A stretch of DNA of 64,000 nucleotides from Cycas panzhihuaensis (taxonomy: Eukaryota; Cycadophyta): contig CM041465.1 of the NCBI GenBank assembly GCA_023213395.1, positions 29,767,741 to 29,831,740 on the forward strand, given 5' to 3'. Positions 1 through 10,559 of the stretch are shown here, piece after piece. The notes under the pieces are model-generated. The model was not told where the DNA came from and did not search any database. It saw only the letters and a list, made by a program, of their open reading frames with translations. A program made the position numbers and the translations under genes. Each line of letters starts with the position of its first letter. Position 1 is the stretch's first letter.

Positions 1-504
1 CTAACAAAGTAATGTGCTAGACTAGTAAGGCATCTAGGAGACCCTCAAGCATCGGTGGGACCTCATTAAGTAAGAAAAGAGTGGTAATAAGGCCTCAATG
101 AGGGACAATTGGTAAGTGCAAGGATGACTAGGCCTAAAACAAGGTGTTAGGGATCATGCAATGCCAAAAGCAACTAAAAGTAGGCTACGTGAGCCAAGGA
201 GTACCCGAGAGTGTTGAAGAGGTGTCATGGAGGGCTATGTAATACTATAGAATATATGTCTTGAGTTGTCATAGGTTGAATGATAATCACAAGCATGGAA
301 AGGAGCAAGCAAACCAAGCATATCAACCATGCAAGCAACAACACCACAAAGAATGTATCTACTAAATATCTCATTACATCCTAAAGTAAATGAGAAGCAA
401 GGTTAGAGATATACTTGTGCCTACCTAAGAGGTGTCATCCATATCCATTCCTGATAGCCAGGAAACAAAGTCAAAGGATAAAACATATCTTTATGTTAAA
501 AGAT
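1..504. other. No gene seen; possible leader of the copia remnant
   Basis: No LTR, primer binding site or reading frame could be recognised here. It lies directly before the copia gag remnant on the plus strand, so it may be that element's untranslated leader. The 5' LTR is either outside the window or lost. Confidence 0.4.
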
Positions 505-1440
505 ATGTGGGACTTGATTAAAACTTGTTATAGAGCACTTGATGCTGAAGCTACTAAAGACTAAAAGAAGACCTATAAGGAGAATGAAAAGTGAGATAAT
601 AAAGCCTTGAAATCTATCCTCTATGCATTGGAGGGCCATATTTTTATAAGGATTAGTGAGGCAACTATATCAAGGGAGGCATGGGATGCTTTAAAAAACA
701 CCTATGAAGGAGTTGTTGTATTAAAACTCTAAACACTAAGGAGTAAATTTGAAAAATATAGGATGAATAATAATGAAGTAAATGACTTTATAACTAAGGT
801 ACAAGACCGAATCAATCAAGTGAGAGCCTTGAGAAAAGTTATTAATGAACAAAGAGTGGTAAAGAAGATCTTAAGATGTATTAGTGATATTAAAAGATTT
901 GAAATAGTTGTAACAAGCATTGAGGTCTCTAAAGACTTAACTACCCTCAAGATTAATCAACTAAGTACAATGTTACTTGTTATTAAAGAAAAAAAGAAGG
1001 GCAGTAAATTTTTAGAATAAACATTTTCCACTAAGGCAAAGATTGGGCCTACCTTTGAAGGTTAAAGTTTTAGGGAAAGAAGACAATCTACTAGAAGAAG
1101 AGATCAAAACCTTAAAAATTAAAATCAATTTCATCACAGATAATGTCAAGTTTATCAAGGGCAAGGACAATACCATCAAGCTTATTTTCATCAAGGCCAA
1201 AATTTCAAGGTCAAGGACAAAGACATTACTTTTAAGGCTAATTTAATCGAGGCCAAGGATAAGATTTTGGTGCTCAAGGAAGAGATAGAGGGTAAAGTCT
1301 AACAGGTAGGAATCAAAGATAAATAAGAAGAAGTCCCAAGGTAGCGGAATAATGTAATATTCCTATTGTTAAAAAAGTAGGAACTTTAAAATAAATTACT
1401 TCATAAAAAACTACAACATACAAATAGGAATAACTAATAC
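505..1440 (+). pseudogene. Ty1/copia gag remnant
   Basis: Decayed Gag (capsid and nucleocapsid) of a copia retrotransposon. One frame starting at the ATG at 505 runs to 1020 with a few stops and keeps the landmarks of the copia gag (UBN2-like) fold: MWDLIK, then DNKALKSILYALEG, then AWDALKNTYEG and LRSKFEKYRM. After 1020 the frame breaks. 1140-1265 is a low-complexity stretch of CAAGG-rich units, read as a Gly/Gln-rich linker in one frame. Near 1356-1425 a damaged zinc knuckle is visible in another frame, with Cys and His positions replaced. Stops fall where family members have Gln or Lys. It is followed by pol of the same element. Not functional. Confidence 0.8.
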
Positions 1441-4013
1441 ATCAGTTAAAGAAAGGAAAAATAAGAGACTCTCCTTATCAAATTTGATAGCAAATGAAGA
1501 AGAAGATAGTTAGCATATTAACCTAGGGTGATCTACCCATATGACATATAAAGAAGAACGGTTTAAGGAGTTTGATAATACCAAAAAGAGTAAAATCATA
1601 TTTGGAGATAATACTACTCAAGTTATAATTGCCAAAGGAAATATAGCCATCTAAATAGACTTTGGAGAAACAAGATGTATCAATGATATACTCTATGTTC
1701 CCATATTTAAGATAAACTTTTTATCAGTGGGATAAATAATAGAGAAAAAATACAAGGTTATCTTTGACAATAGTGAGTGCACCATTAAGAATAAGCTAAG
1801 GAATAAGCAACAGTTGCTAAGGGTCAAATGACTAGTGATAGATTATTTAAACTAATTATTCCCCAAACAGATTACTATACATTAAAGGTATCAACTAATA
1901 TGGATAGTGACACTTGCCATAAAAGAATTATCCATGTAAACCATAATAGCTTGGTATTAATAAACAAGATAGAAATGGTGATAGGTCTACTTGATATTAA
2001 ACATGGCAAAGAAGGGTGTGAAAGGTATATATTAGGTAAACAACAAAGAGAAGGATTCTCTAATGATGGATATAAGGAAAATGGGTTTCTTCAATTAGTG
2101 TACATAGATCTATTTAGACCAGTGGATATGTCTTCACTTGGTAGAGCCAAGTATTTCATAACTTTCATTAATGATTTTATAACAATAACTTGAGTTTATT
2201 TTCTCAAGTATAAGACATGCACTCTAATGCTTTATTGACTTTAGAAACATGATTAAAAGATATAATGGATATAAGATATTAATTCTTAAATCAAATAATA
2301 GGGGAGAATTAAATTTGAATGAATTTAAGGATTATTGTAGATGTTTTAGGATGAGAAAATGGCTTACAAATCCCTATACCCCTCAATAGGGTTATAAAAA
2401 TGAAGAATAGGATAATTGTTTAGATGGCTAGAAGTTTGCTTAAGGATAAACATCTTAGTAATGAATATTGGGAAGAAGCTATATATATAGTTATTTATTT
2501 ATTAAATAAATATACAACCAAGGTAGTAAGATGGTTTACACTAGAAGAAGCTTAGACAAGTTACAAACCAAGTATCAAACACTTAAGAGCTTGTAGGTGC
2601 ATAGCTTATGCATATATTATAAAATAAAGAAAGATAAAATTGAATGAAAAAAGTACCAAGTATATATTTATAGGATACAATAACTCATTAAGATCCTATA
2701 AATTATATGATTCAAAAAGTAAAGGAATTATTATGAGTAGGGACATCATCTTCAAGAAAGATGAATTCTATTAAGAGGATGTTATTAAAAAGGACAAAAG
2801 CAAAAACATTATGATTAAAGTAGACTTTAATTCAAGTGGTACAAATATACCTAATGCAAATGAAGTAGGACCATCTACTTCAACTCAAAGGATTCTAAAA
2901 TGGATACAAAGGGCTTAAAACCCTCAAAATATCTTAAACAATAACTTCAAGAGAAGAATAACAAGACATCAAAGGGTGAATTTTGTATTTATGACTCAAG
3001 TCATGGAGTCAAATGAGCCTCAAAACTTTGAAGAAGTGAATAACCAAGATGAATGGGAAAATACAATGAAAGTAAAGTACAATACCTTAGTGAAGAATAA
3101 TAGATATGAGTTAGTTGATTTACCATCTATAAAGAATATCATTAGAATGAAATGGGTCTATAAGATCAAGTATAAATTAGATAGGTCCATTAATAAATAC
3201 AAGGCAAAATTTGTTATGAAGGACTATGCTCACATTAAAGGCATAGATTATAATGAAATATTTACACCTGTTGCAAGGTTAGAAACAATCTGATTAATTA
3301 TGCCCTTAGTTGTACAATAAGGTTAGATAGTCCATCAAATGGATGTGAAATTTTCCTCTTGAATAAATATGTAGATAAGAAGATCTATATTTAACAACCT
3401 AAAGGCTTTGAAGTGAAAGAAAAATAAGACAATGTCAACAAACTCAAAAAGGCCTTATATAGACTCAAACATGTACCTAGAGCATGGTACTCTAGGATTG
3501 ATAAATATTTAAGAATAAAATATTCCTAAGAAGTTAATTAGACCCCAATTTATATATACAATTAGAAAGAAACTCAATACTACTTATGGGCTTACATGTG
3601 GATGACCTAGTATATACTGGAAATTATGATTACTTCTAAAAGTTTAAGAAAGATATATACAAAGAGTTTAAAATTGTAAACTTGGGACTTATGCATTATT
3701 TGTTAGGCATTGAAGTATGATGAAATGAAAAGGGGATATTTATATTATAAAGGAAATACATATTGGATATGTTACTCAAATTCAACATGGATAATTAAAA
3801 TCCATTTATAACACTAGTAGAGGTTAGGCTAAAATTATTTAAGTTTGAGGAATTTGAATTAGTTAATCCTACACTTTATAGGAAGTTGATTAGGAGCCTT
3901 ATCTACTTAAATTTAACTTAACTAGGTAGGTTGTATAAATGATAGGAAATTTACTTTAAATTATGCATTCAGTTTAGTTTAAATAGTAGTAGTAACATGA
4001 AGTTAAAAGAAAC

Positions 4014-4027
4014 AAGTAATAGGATCT
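4014..4027. repeat. Target-site duplication, left copy (SINE)
   Basis: AAGTAATAGGATCT, identical to 4323-4336. It marks the insertion point of the SINE in the copia RNase H sequence. Confidence 0.95.
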
Positions 4028-4322
4028 AGCCTCATGGGGCTGGGTGGATTGGTAAGTTGTGGCGATTACCAAGGTGAGACCCAGGTTCAAAACCCATGAG
4101 TGCAAGTCACTTCACAAGGAAGTAGTCCGACCGGCGTCCGCTCCTGCAAAGATAGTAGTCTGACCAAAGTCCGTTGCGTGTGTGCCAGCTGTACGATGGC
4201 GATATGAACTCCAAGCGTAGCCAGTACAAAGGCGGTACAAAAACCTGGATCCCGGGGGTCCCCCTTACTTCGGAACTTTGTACCAAGGGTGGCTAGAGGT
4301 TCTCCTCTAGATATCAAAAAAA
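4028..4322 (+). mobile_element. tRNA-derived SINE, full length
   Basis: A 295 bp short interspersed element, visibly richer in GC than its surroundings. The head carries a pol III-like A box (GGGGCTGGGTGG, 4036-4047) and a consensus B box (GGTTCAAAACC, 4084-4094). The 3' end has a perfect 7 bp hairpin, CTAGAGG/CCTCTAG at 4293-4310, followed by ATATC and a short A tail. Identical 14 bp duplications flank it, the signature of LINE-assisted retroposition. It interrupts the RNase H coding region of a copia element, and the protein reading resumes after it. The 91-codon open frame on its minus strand (4087-4362) is incidental. The SINE family cannot be named without a library search. Confidence 0.9.
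4036..4094 (+). promoter_or_regulatory. Internal pol III promoter (A and B boxes) of the SINE
   Basis: The A-box-like GGGGCTGGGTGG at 4036-4047 and the B box GGTTCAAAACC at 4084-4094 have starts 48 bases apart, a normal tRNA-type spacing. The B box fits the RGTTCRANNCC consensus; the A box is a looser match. Confidence 0.75.
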
Positions 4323-4336
4323 AAGTAATAGGATCT
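4323..4336. repeat. Target-site duplication, right copy (SINE)
   Basis: Exact repeat of 4014-4027, directly after the SINE A tail. Confidence 0.95.
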
Positions 4337-4684
4337 CTTTCTACTATAGAAGTAGAGTACAAGGTAGTTATAGTAGGAGCTTATGAGATAGTTTAGCTTA
4401 GAATATTACTTTAATATTTATAGGAAGAATAGGTTAGTCCCACATAGTTACCTTGTAATTGTCAAAGCACAATTTAGATGACAAGGAATCTAGTGTTTTA
4501 TGACAGGATAAAATATATTAAAACACAACACTACTCTAGCAGAGAGCTAGTCTAATAAGGTGAATTAGAATTGGTCTATTACAACACTAAGGATCAAGTG
4601 GAAAATATTTACACAAAAGCACTTGGTAAAATAAAGTTTATTAAATTTAGAGTTAAACTTGGAGTCTCCATAAATAGGCATTAT

Positions 4685-4694
4685 AAGGGGGAAA
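4685..4694 (+). other. Polypurine tract of the copia remnant
   Basis: AAGGGGGAAA lies just downstream of the RNase H end and just upstream of a TATTAG start (decayed TGTTAG) of an LTR. This is the normal position of the plus-strand primer. Confidence 0.7.
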
Positions 4695-4980
4695 TATTAG
4701 AATAATACCTACATTAGGGTGATTACCTACATGGGAGCAATAACCCATATCATGGGAAATATCTTAGTGGCATATTGTCAAGCATTTGTTAATGCTAGAT
4801 GGTAGTGGACCTTGAGAGGTGTGCTAAATCCTCTTAATTCCACCTATATCTTTAGGGGGTCTAAAGATCCTAGTATTTATCAATACCACCTTCCTCACAA
4901 ATTGTTGGTTATCCCTTCATGTATGCCTTCATTCCTTTTTCTTTTTCTTTATCCTTTAATTCCATCATAAAGTAGTTAAA
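4695..4980 (+). repeat. Probable 3' LTR of the copia remnant (right end uncertain)
   Basis: Sequence after the polypurine tract, beginning TATTAGAATAATACC. The 5' LTR is not in the window, so the right edge cannot be fixed by comparison and the end given is approximate. Confidence 0.5.
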
Positions 4981-5661
4981 TATAATAAATACATGATAAA
5001 AACTAATTTATCATACCAATTAATTCTTCAATCAACTTCAAATTAGGGTTACTATAAATGTTTTTTAATATATGTTAACTATCATTTTTGGGAAATATTT
5101 TAGTCAAAATCTATAGATCTATGATTGGAAATGATTGTTTACTGATTACAAATAGAGAGTTCTTCATCATTACAATCTATAGTTTATGGTGATTAATAAT
5201 CTTTATGTGGGTAATAAAACACTCAATGAGTGGTACAAATATAAAATGATCCCTATGGTGATCCTTATGTAAATATGTCTCTCATCTTCCCTCTATAAAT
5301 AATGGATGATTAAACTCCAAATGGAAAACTAGATAATAGTGCTTTAATTACTCATATATTTACATTATTCACTCACCCTATAATTTACGTATGAGCTCTT
5401 AGCCCATTATCCCAAATGGATTATCATAAAAAATTGCTAGCAACTTTAATAGGTCCAACAACATTTAGGGATATTGAATATTTATATCTATGAACTATTA
5501 TGTTATCTCATGACATCCCATTATCCTTCATATCATTCATTCTCTCTTTTTGTTTCTTTTTTGCATCAAATCATAATTTGTTATAAGATATGCCATTTCA
5601 AAGGGCTTCCATAATATCTCACCACAACATGTAATAAATAACATACATATATACATACATA

Positions 5662-5730
<69 letters not shown>

Positions 5731-6174
5731 TTCCTAAGATAATGCCTAATAACCTATCAAAATCCTTACAACATGCTTCATGTAGCAATGGAAAATTTAT
5801 AAACCCTAACTTATAACCCCAATAGACATGTCAACCTTAATGTATTAATGACTCAATGGTGACTTTAAAAATTTAATTAAACTCAAGGAAACTAGCTCAG
5901 CATGGCAGTAAATCCCTATTGGGATGCTTATAATAGACTTCATAAAATTAAACCAAATCAGACATAATATCTGTAGATACACATGCCTCCCATTACAACA
6001 TCCACTCATGTATGCAAGGGATCTAACTTGTATAAGTTAACTCCAAATAGCAACATCCTTCTTACATCTTCTTGGACTCATTTAAACACATGTATATCTA
6101 TAGAGCATGGTGCACCATATATGCAAATATGTCCACAAAATTGTAATAATAAATTCTCACCATTATTTCAATAT
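4981..6174. other. AT-rich intergenic DNA, no gene seen
   Basis: No retroelement protein motif could be found on either strand apart from the (AT)n tract listed separately. The 69-codon frame at 5983-6192 has no recognisable motif and is probably chance. Confidence 0.5.
5664..5726. repeat. (AT)n microsatellite, about 31 units
   Basis: Uninterrupted alternating TA from 5664 to 5726, preceded by an imperfect ACATACATAT tract. It is long enough to vary in length between individuals. Confidence 0.95.
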
Positions 6175-6186
6175 CAAGCGATACCA
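6175..6186 (-). other. Primer binding site next to a minus-strand LTR
   Basis: On the minus strand this reads TGGTATCGCTTG, close to the initiator-Met-tRNA primer site TGGTATCAGAGC. It abuts the TG at 6187. Confidence 0.5.
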
Positions 6187-6720
6187 TGTTAAAATTTATA
6201 AATTCATTTTGTATGCATATATGATACCATGTAGAAAATTTAATTTACTTTGATACCATGTTAAATTTATAATGTATATAAGTAAGATTAATTAGTAAAG
6301 CATTTATATCATGTAATTGTGTATGAATGATAAATCAAATGATTCATGGATGATTATAAAATAAACATTCAAACATATATTAAGTAAGATATGTACACAT
6401 CAATATAATGCATTCATATATATAAGAAATATATCATCATGAGATACTAGATTTATAAGTGAAAAAACCTTGACGAAAAAAACTATGAGAAAAAAGTGAA
6501 GTTACACCCTCTCTCTTAATTAAGCTTTTGTTATATGTACATATTTATAGGTTTATCACCCCATGTATATCCAATAAAATAGAAGAACTTTATTAGCCAA
6601 AGACTTTGAACTAATTCATTAACCACTTAAATTAAATACAAGAACCTTTACATCAACCAATCACAACTTAACTAATAAATTAGATATTATATTAAATATT
6701 ATAAAATTTATGTTCCAATA
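6187..6720 (-). repeat. Probable minus-strand LTR
   Basis: The plus strand starts TGTTAAAATT at 6187. On the minus strand the other end reads TATTGGAACAT at 6720, a decayed TGTTGGAACAT. A TATA-like box (minus-strand CCTATAAATAT, about 6541-6552) and a copia-like AAGGTTTTTTCAC near 6470 sit in the expected order. The inner edge carries three copies of GATACCATGT (about 6180, 6223 and 6252). No partner LTR or coding region was found to the left, so it may be a solo or truncated LTR. Confidence 0.5.
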
Positions 6721-7424
6721 GATATAGTAAAAATGAAAAAAGAAATATAGCAAAAAAATAAGTTTGTATTAAGGGAACGAATTAATAAAAAAAGTGTAGC
6801 TAGCAAACATAAGAGAATATCTTCTTATCCAATAAGAAAATGATAGACAATAAGAAGGAAACCAACATTTCTAAATATTTAGAAAAATGGAACCATATAG
6901 GTTTAATAGTCAAGAAAAACATGAATAAGGTTGAATACCTTAATTTATAACTTCACCAATACAAGAACTAAAAAGTTTAGAAGAAAATTAGTATACCATA
7001 ATTTAATGATTTAAAGAGAACTATCAATGAATGGTTACAAATTTTAGAAATATATTTCTTGTTAAAGCCATTAAAGATGATGAAAACTATATATAATATG
7101 AAGTTTTATATATATCTATAATGGCATATAATTGGTGTTTGATATGATCATAATAGTAAGAAACCATATTGTATTCACATAAGAACATTTTTTAGCAACA
7201 ATCAAAGAGAATTTTAAAGACAAATAGGATAATTATTACTTTCCCCAACTAAGAAAGATATAATAAATCAAATAGTATATGAATGTTATAAAAACTTATT
7301 ATCTTGGTATATGAGATGATTAATTTACCGCGACTATGAAGGATTAAAATATTCATAAGTAGGCTACAATGGTATATTAAAGGAGCCTAAAAATACAAAA
7401 ACCCTAGGACCTCAATAAGGCAAT
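6721..7424. other. AT-rich intergenic DNA, nothing recognised
   Basis: No motif, open frame or repeat edge seen between the preceding LTR and the LTR that starts at 7425. Confidence 0.5.
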
Positions 7425-7777
7425 TGTTGGATGTAATATCCAATTATATGATCGACCCCATTCATACTCTCTCACCATTATTTATATTTTTATATTATAG
7501 GTCACTTTGAGTTATATACCACATTGAAATGTGTAACATCACATAATAGTTAACCTTTAGGATTCTTTCACATCTGATGAGTTATATTATAAATATGTAT
7601 ATTATATTTACCTAATTTTAAATTTGTCCATTCTTCAAAATTTATTTTATGTTAACTTATGCGTACTTCATTATTTTTATTATTCTTCACTCATTATTTT
7701 TATCCATTATACATGGTATTAGAGTTGCCATTATAAATCCAACATTTGATATCAAAGTTGCATTCTAAATTCTAACA
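7425..7777 (+). repeat. 5' LTR of the non-coding element
   Basis: Starts TGTTGGATGTAAT and ends TTCTAACA. It aligns along its length with 15913-16272. Its last 64 bases are two 33 bp-spaced units, each containing a primer-binding-site-like motif. Confidence 0.88.
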
Positions 7778-7793
7778 TTTGGTATCAAAGCCC
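7714..7793 (+). repeat. 33 bp tandem units carrying primer-binding-site motifs
   Basis: TGGTATTAGAGTTG at 7714, TGATATCAAAGTTG at 7747 and the presumed functional site TGGTATCAAAGCCC at 7780 are spaced exactly 33 bp apart, and the sequence between them is also similar (AATCCAACATT, AATTCTAACATT). The first two units lie inside the LTR and recur at 16209 and 16242 in the 3' LTR. Confidence 0.85.
7780..7791 (+). other. Primer binding site of the non-coding element
   Basis: TGGTATCAAAGC, two bases after the LTR end, matches the initiator-Met-tRNA primer site of plant LTR elements with one change. Confidence 0.85.
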
Positions 7794-10031
7794 AAGGATC
7801 AAATCTTTAAGAATAGTTTTAGAGACTATTTTTAAGATTTTTTTAGAGTCTTTCTTGTTATTATAGGAACCTATTTTTACTACATGTTTTGTCTTATCAA
7901 AATGTCATTCTTATATGAGATTTTTAAAATTTTTAAGGGTATCTTTATTAGATCTATTAAATATTTTTTGAATTATTATTTCATAAGTTTTTAAAGTTTT
8001 TGGGGTTGTATACTAATATTTTGAATTTATTTTAAAGGTTATTTGAGGTCTATTTTAAAGTAGTTTAAAGGTATTAAAAAGGTTATTTTTTGAAGCTATA
8101 AAATTTGAAGGTTTATATACAAAAAGGCAGATTTTCATACATCTCTTTTGACCTATATTTTCATGCATGTAGGCCCATAATAATGTTACATGCAGGTACT
8201 TTATGAAGGTCATAAATATAGTATTTTAAGTATAAAATGGAACATATTTCAGTTGGTATATAGCAACTTCCTTACATGTCAGTGGGTAAAATACAAAGGA
8301 TCTTTATATGGAAATTAAAAGAGGCATTTATAAACCATCTAGAGGTCAAAAATGGCTCCCTATTATTAAAAAATTATGTGTAATTATTTACATGTAAGAG
8401 TAGCCAGATTCTTGTTACCTTCATATGTTGTATGGATCTAATATTTGGGCTACTAAAAAATATATCCTATTGAAGTTAACATGCCTTATAAACATGTTGA
8501 TTTTACCTCTTATCTCTTTTAAAATACTATTAAAAGTTGTTATATATGCGAATGATAACAAAAGAAAATAATAATATGGTTTCTATCAAAACCCAGTATT
8601 AATATGTTATCTATTATACTATGTGTCTAAGTATTAAAATTTTAAAATATTTATATTTATTATTTAAAAAAAAAAAAAAAAAAGATTGAGTAAAAAGATC
8701 ATCATTCTATAAGGAGGAAACAATAGTCATTTACATAGATGATAAAGGGACAAAGGGATTAAGCATTAAAGTGTACAATTATGAATCTAAGATAACATAT
8801 AAAAAAATAAAAGAGATGATGATTTAGTAAAGTAAGTAAGGAAAAAGAATAGAAATACCCATTTACATGGTCATACTATAGAGAACCCTTGATGGGAGTA
8901 AGATGGCATAACTTATCTATATACTTACAAAGCATACAATGAGGCATCAATCATGGGATGTAGTCCTTAACCCCCAACAAAAAGAAAAAATACTACCCAT
9001 AACAAAAAAGTATAATGAGGCAAATGTAGAGTCAACAAGAGTAATGAAAGAAAGTAGCTTAAAAAGCAAGTAGTATGAGGATACCAACATGGTAAGACGC
9101 CCATGTTGGATGATAGTAATAAAGAGACAAGATGAACATAGAGCATGCAGCATAGATGAATATAGAGCACATAGCATAGATTTAAAAAATTTTAAGTTTA
9201 AAAGAAAATTTAACTACATTGATTATCATTCAAGTTTTATGGATTTCAAATTCCTATTTAACATTCTTATAATTATAAAATTTTAATTAACTAAAGTTCA
9301 TGTTATTTTAGTTTCACTCCAACCCTCTTGATGTTAACCCCTAGTCACATGTGCTTCCCATACAATCACCAGCCCATTAGTGAAAGGGGCTAAGCCCTTG
9401 ATTTTCAGTCCATAAAGAGTTATGCTTAGTATTTTATCAATATTTTGATTCCATCAATTACATTGGATTCATAACTCATAGCTCTTTAGTTAGCAAGTCA
9501 CTTAATATCTTTTGGAGTTGATTTGAAGGAGAAAACTCAACTCAAAGTAAAATGTTTTTCTTAAAACTTAATTTTTTATGATTTTTTTAGCATTTAAGTA
9601 TATTTATATATTTTTAGAAGTTCCATATCATTTATTGCATATTATTATAATGTAATATACCCTAAAATAGGGGGTAAAATATAAAATCTATTATATAAGC
9701 TCATTTTAGACTCTTGAGAGCCCATATTTATCAAAAAATATTAAAATTTATCATTAAAAAGAGCCATTAATTATTATATTAAATTACATCCTCATTTTAT
9801 GTCATTTATCATTATATTATTGGACATTTATATGCTTATTTAAGGTAATTTGTAGCCTATTTGAGATAATTATAAGCCCACAGTGGCATGTTTTAGCATA
9901 TTGAAGCAAATTTACAAACCTATTAAGGTATATTTGAAGCCATAGTGCCCTTGTAAGGCCATAGTACCCTTTGCTTTTTACCATTTTAGCTAATAATAGT
10001 TGCTCATATTATCCCATATTGGTAAGAGGTT
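7794..10031 (+). other. Internal region of the non-coding element (left part)
   Basis: Very AT-rich. There is an 18 bp A-run at 8666-8683. Short open frames at 8947-9286 on both strands overlap each other and show no family motif. I see no capsid, protease, RT or integrase signature. The region 9590-10030 repeats phrases such as 'attgaagc' and 'aaggta', but no clean tandem repeat was found. Confidence 0.55.
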
Positions 10032-10533
10032 TGAAGCACTCTGATATTAAGGGTAACATCTCTTATATAATAAATTAAAGATAGAAAGAATAAAATAGGG
10101 GAGTAATGCTTCTAAAATATATCTAAATTTTACTAGCAAGGGTAGCAATGCATATTTTTAGAGAAGGGATATAAATATTAATAAATAGGATAGTATAAAT
10201 GTTAGGATAACTCATATTAATACTACCCTCTTCAAGGTAAGGTACCCTCCAAATAGTACAATCCTAAAGGCAAAAATAATAGAAGCCTTAAGGCCAAAGT
10301 TATAAAAGTCTAAGCTCAATTTTGAGATGCCTTAGGTTAGGGTCAAATAACCCTTTATATAGGTGGATAAATGGTCATAAGAAACCTACCCAACTTAAGA
10401 TGGTAGTTATCTAGAATATAGGTTTTAAAGTCAGTAAAACTAGGAATCAATAAGCTTATAACAAGTCCTACCAACTTAAGATGGAAGTTGGATAGAATAT
10501 AGGCTTTAAAGTTGGCCAAAATGGGGGTTAACA
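10032..10533 (-). repeat. 3' LTR of the nested minus-strand chromovirus
   Basis: Aligns with 15087-15587 over about 500 bp, sharing for example CCCTCCAAATAGTACAATCC and AACCCTTTATATAGG. The latter is the minus strand of a likely U3/R region. Confidence 0.88.
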
Positions 10534-10550
10534 AGTCCCTCCCCTCAAAA
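10534..10550 (-). other. Polypurine tract (minus strand)
   Basis: The minus strand reads TTTTGAGGGGAGGGACT, directly next to the TGTTAA start of the 3' LTR. Confidence 0.8.
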
Positions 10551-10559
10551 ACCTACCTT

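Larger units (their letters stand above)
1500..4640 (+). pseudogene. Ty1/copia pol remnant (protease, integrase, RT, RNase H)
   Basis: Domains occur in copia order. Protease 1505-1800: the DSG-type active site now reads INLG, so the catalytic Asp is lost, but HMT and the later DILYVP and NFLSVG motifs remain. GAG-pre-integrase and integrase start 1828-2193: VYIDLF keeps the first catalytic Asp. Integrase core 2220-2560: the second Asp is Asn (SNNRGE), and NPYTPQ is followed by a stop where Gln is usual. Reverse transcriptase from about 2990: EWENTMK, KWVYKIKYK and GIDYNEIFTPVARLET; the catalytic box survives as VDDLVYTG at 3598-3620. RNase H 3985-4640 is split by a SINE at 4028-4322; STIEVEY after the SINE is the STEAEY motif. 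Many stops and several frameshifts make it dead. Confidence 0.88.

Noticed and set aside
4087-4362. 91-codon open frame on the minus strand
   Set aside because: It lies inside the SINE and runs into its flank, with no protein motif; the SINE explains the open frame through its higher GC content.
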